Shown one piece after another: positions 16,587 to 25,924 of a stretch of DNA of 64,000 bases (positions within the stretch are counted from its first letter, which is position 1; the number at the start of each line of letters is the position of its first letter). The translations under genes were made by a program, and so were the position numbers. The notes beneath the pieces were generated by a model, which was given only the letters and a program-made list of their open reading frames with translations, was not told the DNA's origin and did not search any database. The DNA is from Ureibacillus manganicus DSM 26584 (GTDB taxonomy: Bacteria; Bacillota; Bacilli; Bacillales_A; Planococcaceae). Where the stretch lies: the NCBI RefSeq assembly GCF_000772945.1, contig NZ_JPVN01000007.1:62001-126000 (forward strand). The letters are read 5' to 3'.

Positions 16587-18278
16587 ATGGTTAAGAAGTT
16601 GATTGACCTTATGCGACCTACTTATTTTCTAGTTATCATCGCCTTATTTGTTTCTTTAATCATTCCTTTTGTATTCAACAAAGTGTTAAATTTAGAGTTT
16701 GCTAAGCCAGATACATTAGCATATGTTGGGTCAATTATAGGTGGAATTTTGACACTAATAGGGGTTTACTTAACAATAAGACATTCTGATAATTCTTATA
16801 AAAAGGCATTCGAAAAAGAATTAGAAAATGAATTTATTAATTCCTTTCCTCTGAAAATAGAAGCTATTAACAATGTGAAAATAGAAAGTGAAAGACTTCT
16901 TTCAGAATACAAATCTATTATTGGTAATGTTATTGAACAGACTGAAGTAGTAGGTATACAATACGAAACTCTTAAAGAGCTAAAAAATACATATAGCAAT
17001 AAACTATTACCAGTGGCAGGGAAGTTAGACGGTCATGTCTATGTTGAAGTAATACACTATCTAGAGGAAATCGATCATTTTAACAATTTTATACTTGATA
17101 AAGATCGGTTTATCCAACGTAATAGTCTTGAACTGTATATCGAAGAATTCAAAGTAAAGTTTGCACATATGTGCTTAAAGGTAAACCGTTCCATTGAGTT
17201 CTTTGGTGAATATCAAGAATCAATCGGAGATTACTTTACAAAGATCACAAAAGATAAGAATCTTTGGAAACCTAACCCAATGCTTAGTCAACAACAGTTT
17301 AAAACAAGCTTTTATGAGAAGTTCTTTCAAAGTGTCGTTAAACCTAATAAAGAAAAAGTTAAAATTGCAGTAGCACACAATCAAACTTCCCTTGAAAACC
17401 CCTATCATTTAGGATTGGAAAAATTTAAAGAAATAGCAGAAAAAATATCTGATGATACACTTCAAGTAGAAATTCATCCTGGAACGCTAGGAACGAACGA
17501 AGTTGAACTGTTAGCTAAGCTTCAAAAAGGAGCCATTGATGTAGTTGTCGTTTCACCGAACGTAATATCGTCAAAAACAGGGATTACTGAACTAGATCTG
17601 TTAACTCTACCTTATCTTTTTGATAGCTACGAGCATTGGGAAAGAGCTGTTGATGGTAATGTTGGACGGCACATTTCTACTTTAATTAAACGAAAATCAC
17701 ATAACTTACACGTCTTAGGTTACTTTTCAGCAGGGGTAAGGCATTTTTATGGGAAAAAGCCTATTGATGGATTAGAAGATTTAAATGGAATGACCGTACG
17801 TACACAAACAACAGGTGTAGTAGCTGAATATTTAACAAAGATCGGTGTTATTACTACCTCAATGGTTTGGGGTGAAATCTATCAAGGACTCCAACAAAAA
17901 GTGATTGACTTTGCAGAGAATGCCTATCCTTATTTTGTTGAACAGAACCATCATAAAACAGAAAATGGAAAGCATATAACGGAGACGGGCCACGATTACA
18001 CGACTCGTGTATTGATAATGAATGAGAAAAAATATGCTGGACTATCGAAAAAACAGAAAAAAGCTCTTATGGAAGCAGTAAATGCAGCAGTTGAAGAAGA
18101 ACGACAGGCCATTTATGAACAAGAAGCAGTATATAAAGAAATTGCTTTACAAGATGGAGCCCAGATATACAAAGTGGATCCAAAGCCATTTAAACAAGTA
18201 TTGGAACCAATACAGCAAACGTTTGCCGAAAATATTGAATCCGAAAATTTGTTAAAAATGATTAAGGAATTAAAGTAG
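16587..18278 (+). CDS. Membrane-anchored protein with helical linker and cytosolic DctP (TRAP-binding) domain
   Basis: A 563-residue chimera. Residues 13-31 and 46-64 are membrane segments; 65-255 form a charged, mostly helical linker; 257-560 are a complete DctP-type TRAP substrate-binding domain. That domain has AGVRHFYGKKPI (Arg385), the LNGMTVRTQ segment with Arg405 that normally binds a carboxylate, and GEIYQGLQQKVIDFAENAYPYF. Lysines and an arginine before TM1 and after TM2 predict both ends inside the cell, so the binding domain would be cytosolic; normal DctP is secreted. No TRAP permease (DctQ/DctM) lies nearby. I chose ATG 16587, with GAGG seven bases upstream, over TTG 16575. It may act as a ligand sensor. 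No frameshift or stop suggests an artefact. Confidence 0.75.
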   Translation: MVKKLIDLMRPTYFLVIIALFVSLIIPFVFNKVLNLEFAKPDTLAYVGSIIGGILTLIGVYLTIRHSDNSYKKAFEKELENEFINSFPLKIEAINNVKIESERLLSEYKSIIGNVIEQTEVVGIQYETLKELKNTYSNKLLPVAGKLDGHVYVEVIHYLEEIDHFNNFILDKDRFIQRNSLELYIEEFKVKFAHMCLKVNRSIEFFGEYQESIGDYFTKITKDKNLWKPNPMLSQQQFKTSFYEKFFQSVVKPNKEKVKIAVAHNQTSLENPYHLGLEKFKEIAEKISDDTLQVEIHPGTLGTNEVELLAKLQKGAIDVVVVSPNVISSKTGITELDLLTLPYLFDSYEHWERAVDGNVGRHISTLIKRKSHNLHVLGYFSAGVRHFYGKKPIDGLEDLNGMTVRTQTTGVVAEYLTKIGVITTSMVWGEIYQGLQQKVIDFAENAYPYFVEQNHHKTENGKHITETGHDYTTRVLIMNEKKYAGLSKKQKKALMEAVNAAVEEERQAIYEQEAVYKEIALQDGAQIYKVDPKPFKQVLEPIQQTFAENIESENLLKMIKELK

Positions 18279-18292
18279 GTTAACTAAAGTGA

Positions 18293-18413
18293 TGTGACCC
18301 CGAAAAGTTAGAGTTTTATTTTATGCAGCTAATTGGCAGGTATGAAGACAGTATTGTACTGGACTCATACCTGTCAATTTTTGTTTCATGCTTTTGTTAG
18401 GCATTAAAATTCA
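18293..18413 (-). mobile_element. Remnant of an IS3-family (IS150-type) element, right end
   Basis: GTGACCCCGAAAAGTTAGAG at 18293-18312 resembles an IS150-group terminal repeat. Just inside it, the minus strand from about 18397 to 18321 translates as KSMKQKLTGMSPVQYCLHT, then a few residues and a stop. That is the typical C-terminus of an IS3-family OrfB transposase. A stop codon lies shortly before this segment, and the rest of the transposase is gone. The element is dead. Confidence 0.7.
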
Positions 18414-18525
18414 CTCTTTTATCTTCACCTGTCTCCAACTTCAGCAAATCTTCATACCATATACTCAGGTACTTCGTTTTCTTTCAAGTATAAATACCTA
18501 CTATGAATATGGAGTGTGGTAGTTT

Positions 18526-19824
18526 ATGAATTTAAGAAAGATAGGATATAATATTATTTCAAAAATAAAATCAAGTCCTGTCAAAGAGTTTATAAGAGAA
18601 TTTTATTTTAGTGATGAAGAAAAAGACACACTTGCTTCAAAGCGTTTAGAGTTAATACTTAGTGTCGCAAAAAACAATACTAAATTTTATTCTGAATATA
18701 ATACATTTGAAGAATTTCCAATTATATCAAAAGCCACTTTAAGAGAAAGATATGAAGATTTTTTATCTAACAAACTTGATAAAAAGGAAGCTGTGATCAC
18801 CACCACTTCAGGATCGACTGGTCAACCTATGACTTTTTACTTGTCTAAAAATAAAAAATATAGGCAAAATGCAGAAGTGATTTTTTATAACAATTGGGCA
18901 AACATTGATGTTGGTGATTATCATGCCTTTGTTAGAGTTACGAATCTAAAGTCAAAACTTAAACTTTTTTTGCAAAATGAAGTATTAATGAATCCTAAGC
19001 ACCTTTCTGACGAGTGGTTAGAAGAACAAGTGAATATATTAAATAAAAAACGTGTGACTGGAATTATTGGTTATCCTTCTTCAATTTCAGCTATTGCACA
19101 AAAAGCTAATGAAATTAATTTTAATAAACAAAATTTCCATTTAAAAGGGATTGTGTGCACGGGAGAATCCCTGAAAGAAAAAGATGCGGAAATAATGGAA
19201 AAAGTATTTGGAGTAAAGCCAATTAGTCGATATTCTACAGAAGAATTTGGCGTATTAGCTACATCTTGTCCTCGATGCGGTAGGTTTCACGTCAATGATA
19301 CAGGGTATATAGTTGAAATATTAAGATTAGAGGATAATATGCCTGTTGAAGTTGGCGAATCTGGCAGAGTGGTTGTTACAGATTTGTTTTCAGATAATCT
19401 GCCTTTGATTCGTTTTGACACGGGTGATATTGCAATTTACGGTGGAAAAAGTAATTGTTCTTTTTATCCTACAGGAATAGTCTTGGAATCAATTGTAGGT
19501 CGTCAAATTGATACAATTTATGATATACATGGGAAAGCTGTATCAGCTTTCGCTATAAATGGTTCATTGAGGAATTTTCATACTATAAAACAATTTCAAT
19601 TTATTCAGGACTCTTTAAGTGAAAACACCCTTTTATTAGTAGTCAATAACGAATTTGATAATAGAGATAAACACATAATTACGAATAGATTTATAGAGAT
19701 ATTAGGGGAAGAACCGAAAATTAAAATAGTTGATGAAATAACAGCGTTAAAATCAGGGAAAAGACCGTATATAATAAGTAATTATAAAAAGAAAAGTACA
19801 CATCAGTCTCAAATTTTGCAGTAA
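18526..19824 (+). CDS. CapK/PaaK-like adenylate-forming enzyme
   Basis: A 432-residue member of the phenylacetate-CoA ligase/CapK group of ANL enzymes, which activate a carboxylate with ATP. The phosphate loop TTSGSTGQPMTFY is near residues 89-101. Other marks are RYSTEEFGVLA (adenine/substrate region), the pair CPRCGRFH and the LIRFDTGDIA motif. A C-terminal lid domain follows, with KSGKRPYII near the end. CapK-type proteins usually sit in capsule or polysaccharide clusters, but here the gene stands alone between two IS-like sequences. The ribosome site is weak (GGAGTG). The neighbours and lower GC suggest an acquired gene. The substrate is unknown. Confidence 0.8.
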   Translation: MNLRKIGYNIISKIKSSPVKEFIREFYFSDEEKDTLASKRLELILSVAKNNTKFYSEYNTFEEFPIISKATLRERYEDFLSNKLDKKEAVITTTSGSTGQPMTFYLSKNKKYRQNAEVIFYNNWANIDVGDYHAFVRVTNLKSKLKLFLQNEVLMNPKHLSDEWLEEQVNILNKKRVTGIIGYPSSISAIAQKANEINFNKQNFHLKGIVCTGESLKEKDAEIMEKVFGVKPISRYSTEEFGVLATSCPRCGRFHVNDTGYIVEILRLEDNMPVEVGESGRVVVTDLFSDNLPLIRFDTGDIAIYGGKSNCSFYPTGIVLESIVGRQIDTIYDIHGKAVSAFAINGSLRNFHTIKQFQFIQDSLSENTLLLVVNNEFDNRDKHIITNRFIEILGEEPKIKIVDEITALKSGKRPYIISNYKKKSTHQSQILQ

Positions 19825-19987
19825 CTATGTGATTAGCCGGAATAAAATTACGTTAAACAAGCAGTTAATACGATTGTTAAATTTTTTATAGTCAAACCCT
19901 ATCTTCCGGAGATTAACCTACTAAACTAAATCCTATTTTACTAGTAGGAACGTATTTCCATTCTCCACTAATTTTCTTCATAAAAAA

Positions 19988-20027
19988 CACTCCAAAAGTT
20001 AGTTTATTTACTCTAACTTTTGGAGTG
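19988..20027. repeat. Perfect 15-bp inverted repeat resembling IS ends, possible terminator
   Basis: CACTCCAAAAGTTAG (19988-20002) and CTAACTTTTGGAGTG (20013-20027) form a perfect hairpin with a 10-base loop. An A-run before it gives a U-tract on the minus strand, so it may end the operon starting at 23189. The arms also resemble IS3-family terminal repeats, in inverted orientation to the IS remnant at 18293. Confidence 0.7.
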
Positions 20028-20054
20028 CAGTACATTTTCTTTTGATTGAAATAA

Positions 20055-21677
20055 TTAACTGTCCTTTTGTTCCAATTGCTCTATATGATACGTAATTTTC
20101 AAAAATGGAATTGAAAAGATCCACATTTGATGCTCTGCATAAAGGTTACCTTCGTGCGTTTCTTTCACATGAAAAGTTTCTTCAATTGGTAATGATAGTA
20201 GGTGTTTATTCCATACTAAATAGATGCCCGCATCAGAATTGGAATCAGACTTTTTGCTTGATAGTTGAAGCTCATTGCCAATTTGATTTAACTCTAATAT
20301 CCCAAGCATGGATGACCATGGAAGGGGGAGAGCGATGTTCATAAAGTTTCGATCATTTGTTTTGTGCCATGAATATAAAGCGATAAAGGTAACATCATTA
20401 TTTATTTTTCTTACCCAAGCTCTGGGGCTTCTTCGTCCATCCAATTCTTCATTGATTTTAAGGATGTCACCACTCATCTCCACTTTTTTATTAGATAAAG
20501 GGAGGTTGATTTGTTTAACTTGTGAGCTAATTAAATGATACACGGCAGCAAAAGGTTTAAACCAATTCTTCCATTGAACAGTAGCATAAAGCTGGTAATC
20601 GATTGTATTTTCATAAAAATCACGAATCGTTGGTGAAAGTGTATTTATATTGATATGTGGCTCATAAACATGCATTTCATCTACTAACCCTTTAAATGTA
20701 GCTGTTGCTTCTTGATCTACTAGTTTAGGAAGAATATTTTCACCAATAACCATTGTTCCTCGTACTTTACTAATAGGGAATGTCCAATTTTCCTTTTTTT
20801 TTAGAGGAATGAATATCGACCATCCAATAACGCCTAGTAAAGCAAATAATATGCAGTTTAAGAAACCGTGAAATTGAAGCATAAAGTCAATACTAACCGA
20901 AAAGTTGCTTGTTAACCGCCCAAAGGCATATAAGAATGAAAACAAAATGGTCACACCTAATGATCCAAATGATAATAGGATGAATCCTTTTTGTAATCTA
21001 CGTGCAAAGTGGGCCCGCCAAGTATAGTAAATAATCATGTAGATTCCTATCATATAAAACACAACTGACACCCATTCAATCCACACTGAAAAAGTAATTC
21101 CGATGGCTAAAAGCATAAGTGAGATTAATAAAATACCTGCAGCGAAGGTATAAAATCGTGGCTTATAAAGCCTACCAAGGAAACCTACAAAAACAGGAAG
21201 TAAAAATGCTGCGTAATGAAAATGTATCGCAGTAAGCCAAGTAATCATTGGAGAAAATCCGGTATCGATATGGGTAATGTGTGCAAAGTACCACATTCCA
21301 CCGATAGATAAATATACCAGTGCCAGATCAATAGAAAATTCCTCAAATCGAATAAAGCCCCTCTTTAGAAATCTACTAACCCCATAGACAGCTACGATAC
21401 AAGTAAATAGCAAATAAATCCCTGCAAGTAAACCATCCCATAATGATTGATGAGTTATATGTAATAGAATTACAGAAATATAAGCCGGGAAGGCAAAGTA
21501 AGTGTAATAACGGCTAAACCAATCATCCTTCTTAGTAATCATTTGTAAAATAAGTGGAACGTAGACAGTCTGCGCCACTGTTAGCATTAAAAAATAAGGA
21601 GAATCTTGTCCAAAAACAACAGCAACTAAAAACAAAATAATCGAAAGAAGTGTCCAGTTATTCCAGTACATGTGCAC
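20055..21677 (-). CDS. yndJ: YndJ-family membrane protein
   Basis: A 540-residue protein. About the first 290 residues form nine or ten membrane helices, and the last 250 are soluble and rich in beta strands. This matches the Bacillus YndJ family, whose function is unknown. It is the last gene of a three-gene operon with a DUF4166 protein and an SRPBCC-DoxX protein. The start is GTG at 21677, six bases after AAAGGAG, and overlaps the previous gene by 20 bases, so translation is probably coupled. The hairpin at 19988-20027 probably ends the transcript. Confidence 0.75.
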   Translation of the reverse strand: MHMYWNNWTLLSIILFLVAVVFGQDSPYFLMLTVAQTVYVPLILQMITKKDDWFSRYYTYFAFPAYISVILLHITHQSLWDGLLAGIYLLFTCIVAVYGVSRFLKRGFIRFEEFSIDLALVYLSIGGMWYFAHITHIDTGFSPMITWLTAIHFHYAAFLLPVFVGFLGRLYKPRFYTFAAGILLISLMLLAIGITFSVWIEWVSVVFYMIGIYMIIYYTWRAHFARRLQKGFILLSFGSLGVTILFSFLYAFGRLTSNFSVSIDFMLQFHGFLNCILFALLGVIGWSIFIPLKKKENWTFPISKVRGTMVIGENILPKLVDQEATATFKGLVDEMHVYEPHININTLSPTIRDFYENTIDYQLYATVQWKNWFKPFAAVYHLISSQVKQINLPLSNKKVEMSGDILKINEELDGRRSPRAWVRKINNDVTFIALYSWHKTNDRNFMNIALPLPWSSMLGILELNQIGNELQLSSKKSDSNSDAGIYLVWNKHLLSLPIEETFHVKETHEGNLYAEHQMWIFSIPFLKITYHIEQLEQKDS

Positions 21678-22272
21678 TGAACTCTCCTTTATACGAGAAA
21701 ATATGACCGATTAATGGATTTCGCACATCCACTGCTATTTCAAAAGAGCCTTTTTCTTCGTTATATTTTTCTTTGACAGTCGCTAATCCTTGAAAAAGTT
21801 TAGGTAAAGGAATCTCAATTCTGCCTAGGACTAATCGTTGTTTTCTAGATTCAATTTTTAAACCTCCATCGGAAGAAACAGTAAACACTAAGTCTGAATA
21901 GACTACACTTGGCTCACCTAAGTAATCTTTAATTATGTTTCGTTTAGAGTCCAAACTCATAAGTGCATTGAAATGTCGTTTCTTCTTTCCAAAATAAAAG
22001 GTTCTTTCCCAATGGATTTGTTCCTCTCCATTTGGACCAACTATGGGAGTATTTATAATTGTAAAAGGGATATCTATTCCCTGTTCAGGGAATAGGAGTT
22101 TGTTTTTTGTACCTAACGAAAATAATGGATAGAGAATTTTTGGTCCCCCATTAATCGTTTTCATAATACCTGTTGCATGAAAAGGTGCGTTATTTGGAAA
22201 TCGATATCTCTTTTGTAACATAGGGTGCAACCTATCAAATTGTTTATCTAATACTTTTATAAATATTGACAT
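21658..22272 (-). CDS. DUF4166 domain protein
   Basis: A 204-residue soluble protein matching the DUF4166 pattern (FHATGIMKTINGGPKILYPLF near residues 30-50; VDVRNPLIGHIFSYKGEF at the C-terminus). DUF4166 genes usually accompany yndJ-like or saccharopine-dehydrogenase-like genes in Bacillales, as here. It lies between the SRPBCC-DoxX gene (8 bp upstream) and yndJ (20-bp overlap). The start is set at ATG 22272; a TTG directly before it is possible. Function unknown. Confidence 0.75.
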   Translation of the reverse strand: MSIFIKVLDKQFDRLHPMLQKRYRFPNNAPFHATGIMKTINGGPKILYPLFSLGTKNKLLFPEQGIDIPFTIINTPIVGPNGEEQIHWERTFYFGKKKRHFNALMSLDSKRNIIKDYLGEPSVVYSDLVFTVSSDGGLKIESRKQRLVLGRIEIPLPKLFQGLATVKEKYNEEKGSFEIAVDVRNPLIGHIFSYKGEFSAHVLE

Positions 22273-22280
22273 CAATCACT

Positions 22281-23189
22281 TCATCTCTTTCTCTTACAAG
22301 TAGTTGCTGAAGGTAGATCTTTACTTACAAAATAGCCTATTAATGAAATTAACAAAAGACTAAAATTAAATGTTAATGGATTAAAAGGATGAATCAATGT
22401 ACTAGGTTGCGCTAGTATCGCTGTAATAGTGAGTAGTGGGAATATTAGTACCTGCATACCAAATAGTATTCTTTTATTCTTATACAGTAACCAGAGTAAT
22501 CCAAAAATTACTTCGCAGATTCCAGTAATAATAACAATCCAAGAGGCAACTTCATGAGAAACCGAAACTAAGCTTTTCACCATTGAGATTTCATCTGGGT
22601 GCATGTAAAAAAGCTTTGGAATAAGTCCATGATAAAGCCATATAAAGCTAAAAAGGATTGTAATGAACCAGTTTGTGAAAAAGCGAAAATATTGAGAAGA
22701 AGGAGTTTCTTCTTTTTCCATCCATCTTTTTAACACATCGAAACTAAGCGCAGTTCCCCAACCAATCATTGGACGAAACATTAGCAGATCTAATAAGCGA
22801 CCAAATTTACCAAAATTCACATCATAATCATATTGCGTTAAAAATGTGATAGAGTTTTGGCTGTTGTTCGGAACATACTTCCAATACCCTTTTCCTTCCA
22901 TAATCGGTGAGATGGTATTTTCCGTTCCAAAATGTAATGACGATGTTCGTTCACCATTATTACCGTCATGACTACCGGCAGTAATTCCCCATCCCTCTAC
23001 TTCTAGTCCAAATCCAATCTTTCGTTTATATGAAAAATGTTGAGGTTCATTTTCTTTCTTTGGTAAATATGTAATTGAAGAAAATCGAAGATCCCATTGT
23101 TCATGCATTTCCGGTGTTTGAGTTGCTTTCCATAATTTGTCCATCTGGGTTTGAATCTCAATTTCAACATAAACAGGCTTATTTTTCAT
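22281..23189 (-). CDS. SRPBCC-like domain fused to a DoxX-like membrane domain
   Basis: A 302-residue protein, first gene of the yndJ operon. Residues 1-150 resemble an SRPBCC/START-like fold (VYVEIEIQTQMDKLWKATQTPE, then EQWDLRFSSI, with a long hydrophobic-pocket pattern). Residues about 165-295 hold four or five membrane helices of the DoxX-like type (ITGICEVIFGLLWLLYKNKR). I chose the ATG at 23189 because AAAGGTGGG lies nine bases upstream; upstream starts at 23240 lack a ribosome site. SRPBCC domains bind hydrophobic ligands, so a lipid or hydrophobic-ligand role at the membrane is possible. Confidence 0.7.
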   Translation of the reverse strand: MKNKPVYVEIEIQTQMDKLWKATQTPEMHEQWDLRFSSITYLPKKENEPQHFSYKRKIGFGLEVEGWGITAGSHDGNNGERTSSLHFGTENTISPIMEGKGYWKYVPNNSQNSITFLTQYDYDVNFGKFGRLLDLLMFRPMIGWGTALSFDVLKRWMEKEETPSSQYFRFFTNWFITILFSFIWLYHGLIPKLFYMHPDEISMVKSLVSVSHEVASWIVIITGICEVIFGLLWLLYKNKRILFGMQVLIFPLLTITAILAQPSTLIHPFNPLTFNFSLLLISLIGYFVSKDLPSATTCKRKR

Positions 23190-23535
23190 TATGCTCATCC
23201 CACCTTTATTCCTATTTGTTGAAAAAGTTACCAAATACATATGTTTTTAGTATAACATGGGTGTTTAAAAATTTTGGGGTTGTTTATGAACCGAATTATT
23301 AATTACTTCTAGAAGGATTCTTTTCCAATAATTGGATACTACTAAAAAGGTTAAGGAATGCCATTTAGGTCGGTTATCTGTTAAAATAAACAGTTGTGAT
23401 TTTCAAAAAATAGTTTTTACAAACTTTTAATTACTGAAGTGTAGTTATAATTAATAGTTATTTATTAAGCATGATATAAGTTGAAAAATAAAATAGAATC
23501 ATTCAGATTTTGTTGAAGATTTTGAATTTGGGATT
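23190..23535. other. Divergent promoter region, no gene seen
   Basis: This AT-rich stretch lies between the divergent yndJ operon and dus. It must hold both promoters. No ORF with a ribosome site, no clear hairpin and no recognised operator was found. Confidence 0.5.
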
Positions 23536-24537
23536 ATGATGAGAGGATTTGAATTTAACATGATAGATAATTTTTGGCGTGAATTACCAAGACCATTTTT
23601 TGTGCTTGCACCTATGGAAGATGTGACTGATACCGTTTTTCGCCATGTCGTAAGTAAAGCTGGTAGGCCAGATGTGTTTTTTACTGAGTTTACAAATACA
23701 GAGAGTTATTGTCACCCAGAAGGTCAAAAAAGCGTACGTGGACGTTTAATTTTTACAGAAGATGAACAACCAATGGTAGCGCATATATGGGGAGATAAGC
23801 CGGAATATTTCCGCCAAATGAGTATCGGAATGGCGGAGATGGGATTCAAAGGAATCGATATTAATATGGGCTGTCCTGTGCCGAATGTGGCATCTAGAGG
23901 AAAGGGAAGTGGCCTAATCCTTCGTCCAGAAGTCGCTGCAGATATCATACAAGCAGCAAAAGCAGGAGGATTACCTGTTAGTGTAAAAACACGACTTGGT
24001 TATTCGAATATAGAGGAGTGGCATGACTGGCTAACACATATATTAAAACAAGATATTGCTAATCTTTCGATTCACCTTCGTACAAGAAAAGAAATGAGCC
24101 AAGTAGATGCCCATTGGGAGCTCATTCCAGAGATTAAAAAACTTCGTGATCAAGTAGCACCAAATACATTACTAACTATCAATGGAGACATCCCTAATCG
24201 ACAAATAGGCTTGGAACTCGCTGAAAAATATGGTATTGATGGGGTTATGATCGGGCGCGGTATTTTTAAAAATCCATTTGCCTTTGAAAAGGAACCAAAA
24301 GAACATAGTCCTAAGGAGTACCTTGAACTACTTAGATATCAACTGGATCTGCAAGATAAGTTTTTAGAAGAATTACCACGTTCCATCACAGCACTCCATC
24401 GCTTCTTCAAAATATATGTAAAAGGATTTAGAGGCGCGAGTGAATTGAGAAATCAATTGATGAGCACAAAGTCAACTGATGAAGTGCGAGCAATGCTAGA
24501 TCACTTTGAAAAGAAATTTGAAGTGACGGGAGAGTAG
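23536..24537 (+). CDS. dus: tRNA-dihydrouridine synthase
   Basis: A 333-residue flavoenzyme that reduces uridine to dihydrouridine in tRNA using FMN and NADPH. The TIM-barrel motifs are in order: [12 protein letters not shown], the catalytic-cysteine segment [25 protein letters not shown], the phosphate-binding region LTINGDI and [14 protein letters not shown], then a helical C-terminal domain. The motif [12 protein letters not shown] replaces the more common HGRTR, as in one Dus subfamily. Starts at 23536 or 23560 are possible; GAGAGG lies 13 bases before the second. Single gene with its own terminator. Bacillales often carry two or more Dus; which one this is cannot be told. Confidence 0.88.
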   Translation: MMRGFEFNMIDNFWRELPRPFFVLAPMEDVTDTVFRHVVSKAGRPDVFFTEFTNTESYCHPEGQKSVRGRLIFTEDEQPMVAHIWGDKPEYFRQMSIGMAEMGFKGIDINMGCPVPNVASRGKGSGLILRPEVAADIIQAAKAGGLPVSVKTRLGYSNIEEWHDWLTHILKQDIANLSIHLRTRKEMSQVDAHWELIPEIKKLRDQVAPNTLLTINGDIPNRQIGLELAEKYGIDGVMIGRGIFKNPFAFEKEPKEHSPKEYLELLRYQLDLQDKFLEELPRSITALHRFFKIYVKGFRGASELRNQLMSTKSTDEVRAMLDHFEKKFEVTGE

Positions 24538-24560
24538 AAAAAAATTATCACATAAATAAA

Positions 24561-24603
24561 AGGGCTTCAAAAGTTTCACAATACTTTTGGGAGCCTTTTT
24601 TAA
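24561..24603 (+). terminator. Rho-independent terminator after dus
   Basis: AAGGGCTTCAAAAGT (24561-24575) pairs with ACTTTTGGGAGCCTT (24584-24598), with one bulge, followed by a T-run. Confidence 0.8.
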
Positions 24604-24897
24604 ATACAATTTTTAGCAAGTGCAGAGAACAAAATTTCATTTTACCTCTTGGTAAAATGTGTTGTCAACAAGAAATTTGTGAAATTATCAGAAAAATGTT
24701 ATAATAACTTTATCAATTGTTTTTCAATCGTATTCTGGTTTTGATGTTTTTCTGCAAGTAGATGATGGATACGTTTTTTAATATTTTTCCCAAAGTAAAA
24801 ATTCAAACAGTTGTGTGCGCTTTAAAAGAAGTTAGTTGAATTATCGAATTGCAATTTTTATGTAACAAAGTTTTCATTCTCAAGGAGGACTAGAATA
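24604..24897. other. AT-rich intergenic region, nothing recognised
   Basis: No ORF, RNA gene or clear hairpin was found. It presumably carries the promoter for the gene at 24898. Confidence 0.4.
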
Positions 24898-25752
24898 ATG
24901 AATCTAATCAATAAAAAAGTTACACACAAGAGTTTTGGCACGGGTAGTATAGTTAAGCATAATGAAACAAGTATTGAAATACATTTCGCTTCGGAAAACA
25001 AAAAGTTTGTGTTTCCAGATGTATTTGAAAAGCATCTTAAACTACATGATCCAAGTGTTGCAAATACACTTGAGAAAATTATACAGGATAAGGAAATGGA
25101 ACGAAAAGAAGAAGAACGAAGAAAGGAAGAAGAAAAGAAAATACTAAGACAAAATCATGAACTTCGCTTGGAACATGAAAAGCTGATGAAAAACCATAAA
25201 CTCCATCCAGAATCACAAATGGTTTTTTGGTGTGACGAGGAAGAACAGATTAGCTCACTTTCTGAGTGGAAGGTCTTTTCAGGGGAAATCAAAAGTGGTA
25301 ATAACAAAGGGAAACCAAATAAACCGATTCGCTTACACCAAAATAGTGCAGTCTTGTTAACTGCAGTAGATTCTAGCGTGCCTGAAAAAGACAGACGTAT
25401 CCTGGGTGTCTATATGGTGCATGAGAATTTTATCGGTAAGCTTTGTGAAGATGGATTTATTCCAGCTCATTCAAAATACAAACTCCAACTTACAGAACAA
25501 GAATCTGATCAGTTGCTATTTTGGAACTATTATGTAAATGAAAAATCACCGGATAAGATGACATGGAATACTGGGAAATACCGTTATTTCGATAATGTAT
25601 GGATGGCACAAATTTTGCGTGATATAGCTTCGTTGAAAACTGACCCAATGGAACAAGAGCTTGCGCAACAGTTCTTTAAACATTTTTGTAAAATGAATAA
25701 GATATTAGCACAAGAGTTACCTGAACCTAATGGTGCATTAAAGCGAATGTAG
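24898..25752 (+). CDS. Uncharacterised protein with coiled-coil centre
   Basis: A 284-residue soluble protein I cannot name. Residues 1-50 form a small beta-rich domain (KVTHKSFGTGSIVKHNET ... IEIHFASENKKFVFPDVF), a pattern seen at the start of many Bacillales proteins of unknown role. Residues 60-100 are a highly charged coiled coil (Glu/Lys/Arg). The C-terminal 170 residues contain conserved-looking aromatic blocks (FWNYYVNEK, WNTGKYRYFDNVWMAQILRD). No signal peptide or membrane segment is present. The ATG is well placed after CAAGGAGGA. The gene is a single transcription unit with its own terminator. Confidence 0.75.
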   Translation: MNLINKKVTHKSFGTGSIVKHNETSIEIHFASENKKFVFPDVFEKHLKLHDPSVANTLEKIIQDKEMERKEEERRKEEEKKILRQNHELRLEHEKLMKNHKLHPESQMVFWCDEEEQISSLSEWKVFSGEIKSGNNKGKPNKPIRLHQNSAVLLTAVDSSVPEKDRRILGVYMVHENFIGKLCEDGFIPAHSKYKLQLTEQESDQLLFWNYYVNEKSPDKMTWNTGKYRYFDNVWMAQILRDIASLKTDPMEQELAQQFFKHFCKMNKILAQELPEPNGALKRM

Positions 25753-25789
25753 ACGTTAGATTTGGAACGATGAAAACCATAAAATTTGC

Positions 25790-25834
25790 AACCCTTGATA
25801 ATGCCTTTTATACGGCGTTATCGAGGGTTTTCTT
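25790..25834 (+). terminator. Rho-independent terminator
   Basis: AACCCTTGATAATGCC (25790-25805) pairs with GGCGTTATCGAGGGTT (25814-25829), with G-U pairs, followed by TTCTTT. Confidence 0.82.
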
Positions 25835-25924
25835 TCGCCAATATTATGTAACGATTGTAAAATATTTGAAATAGGCTTATCGTAATCAGTAGTAGAATCT
25901 GCAATACGGAAGGATGGGTTCAAG

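Noticed and set aside
16575-18278. A normal secreted TRAP-transporter binding protein
   Set aside because: There are two membrane segments instead of a cleavable signal peptide, 190 residues of linker before the binding domain, and no DctQ/DctM genes nearby.
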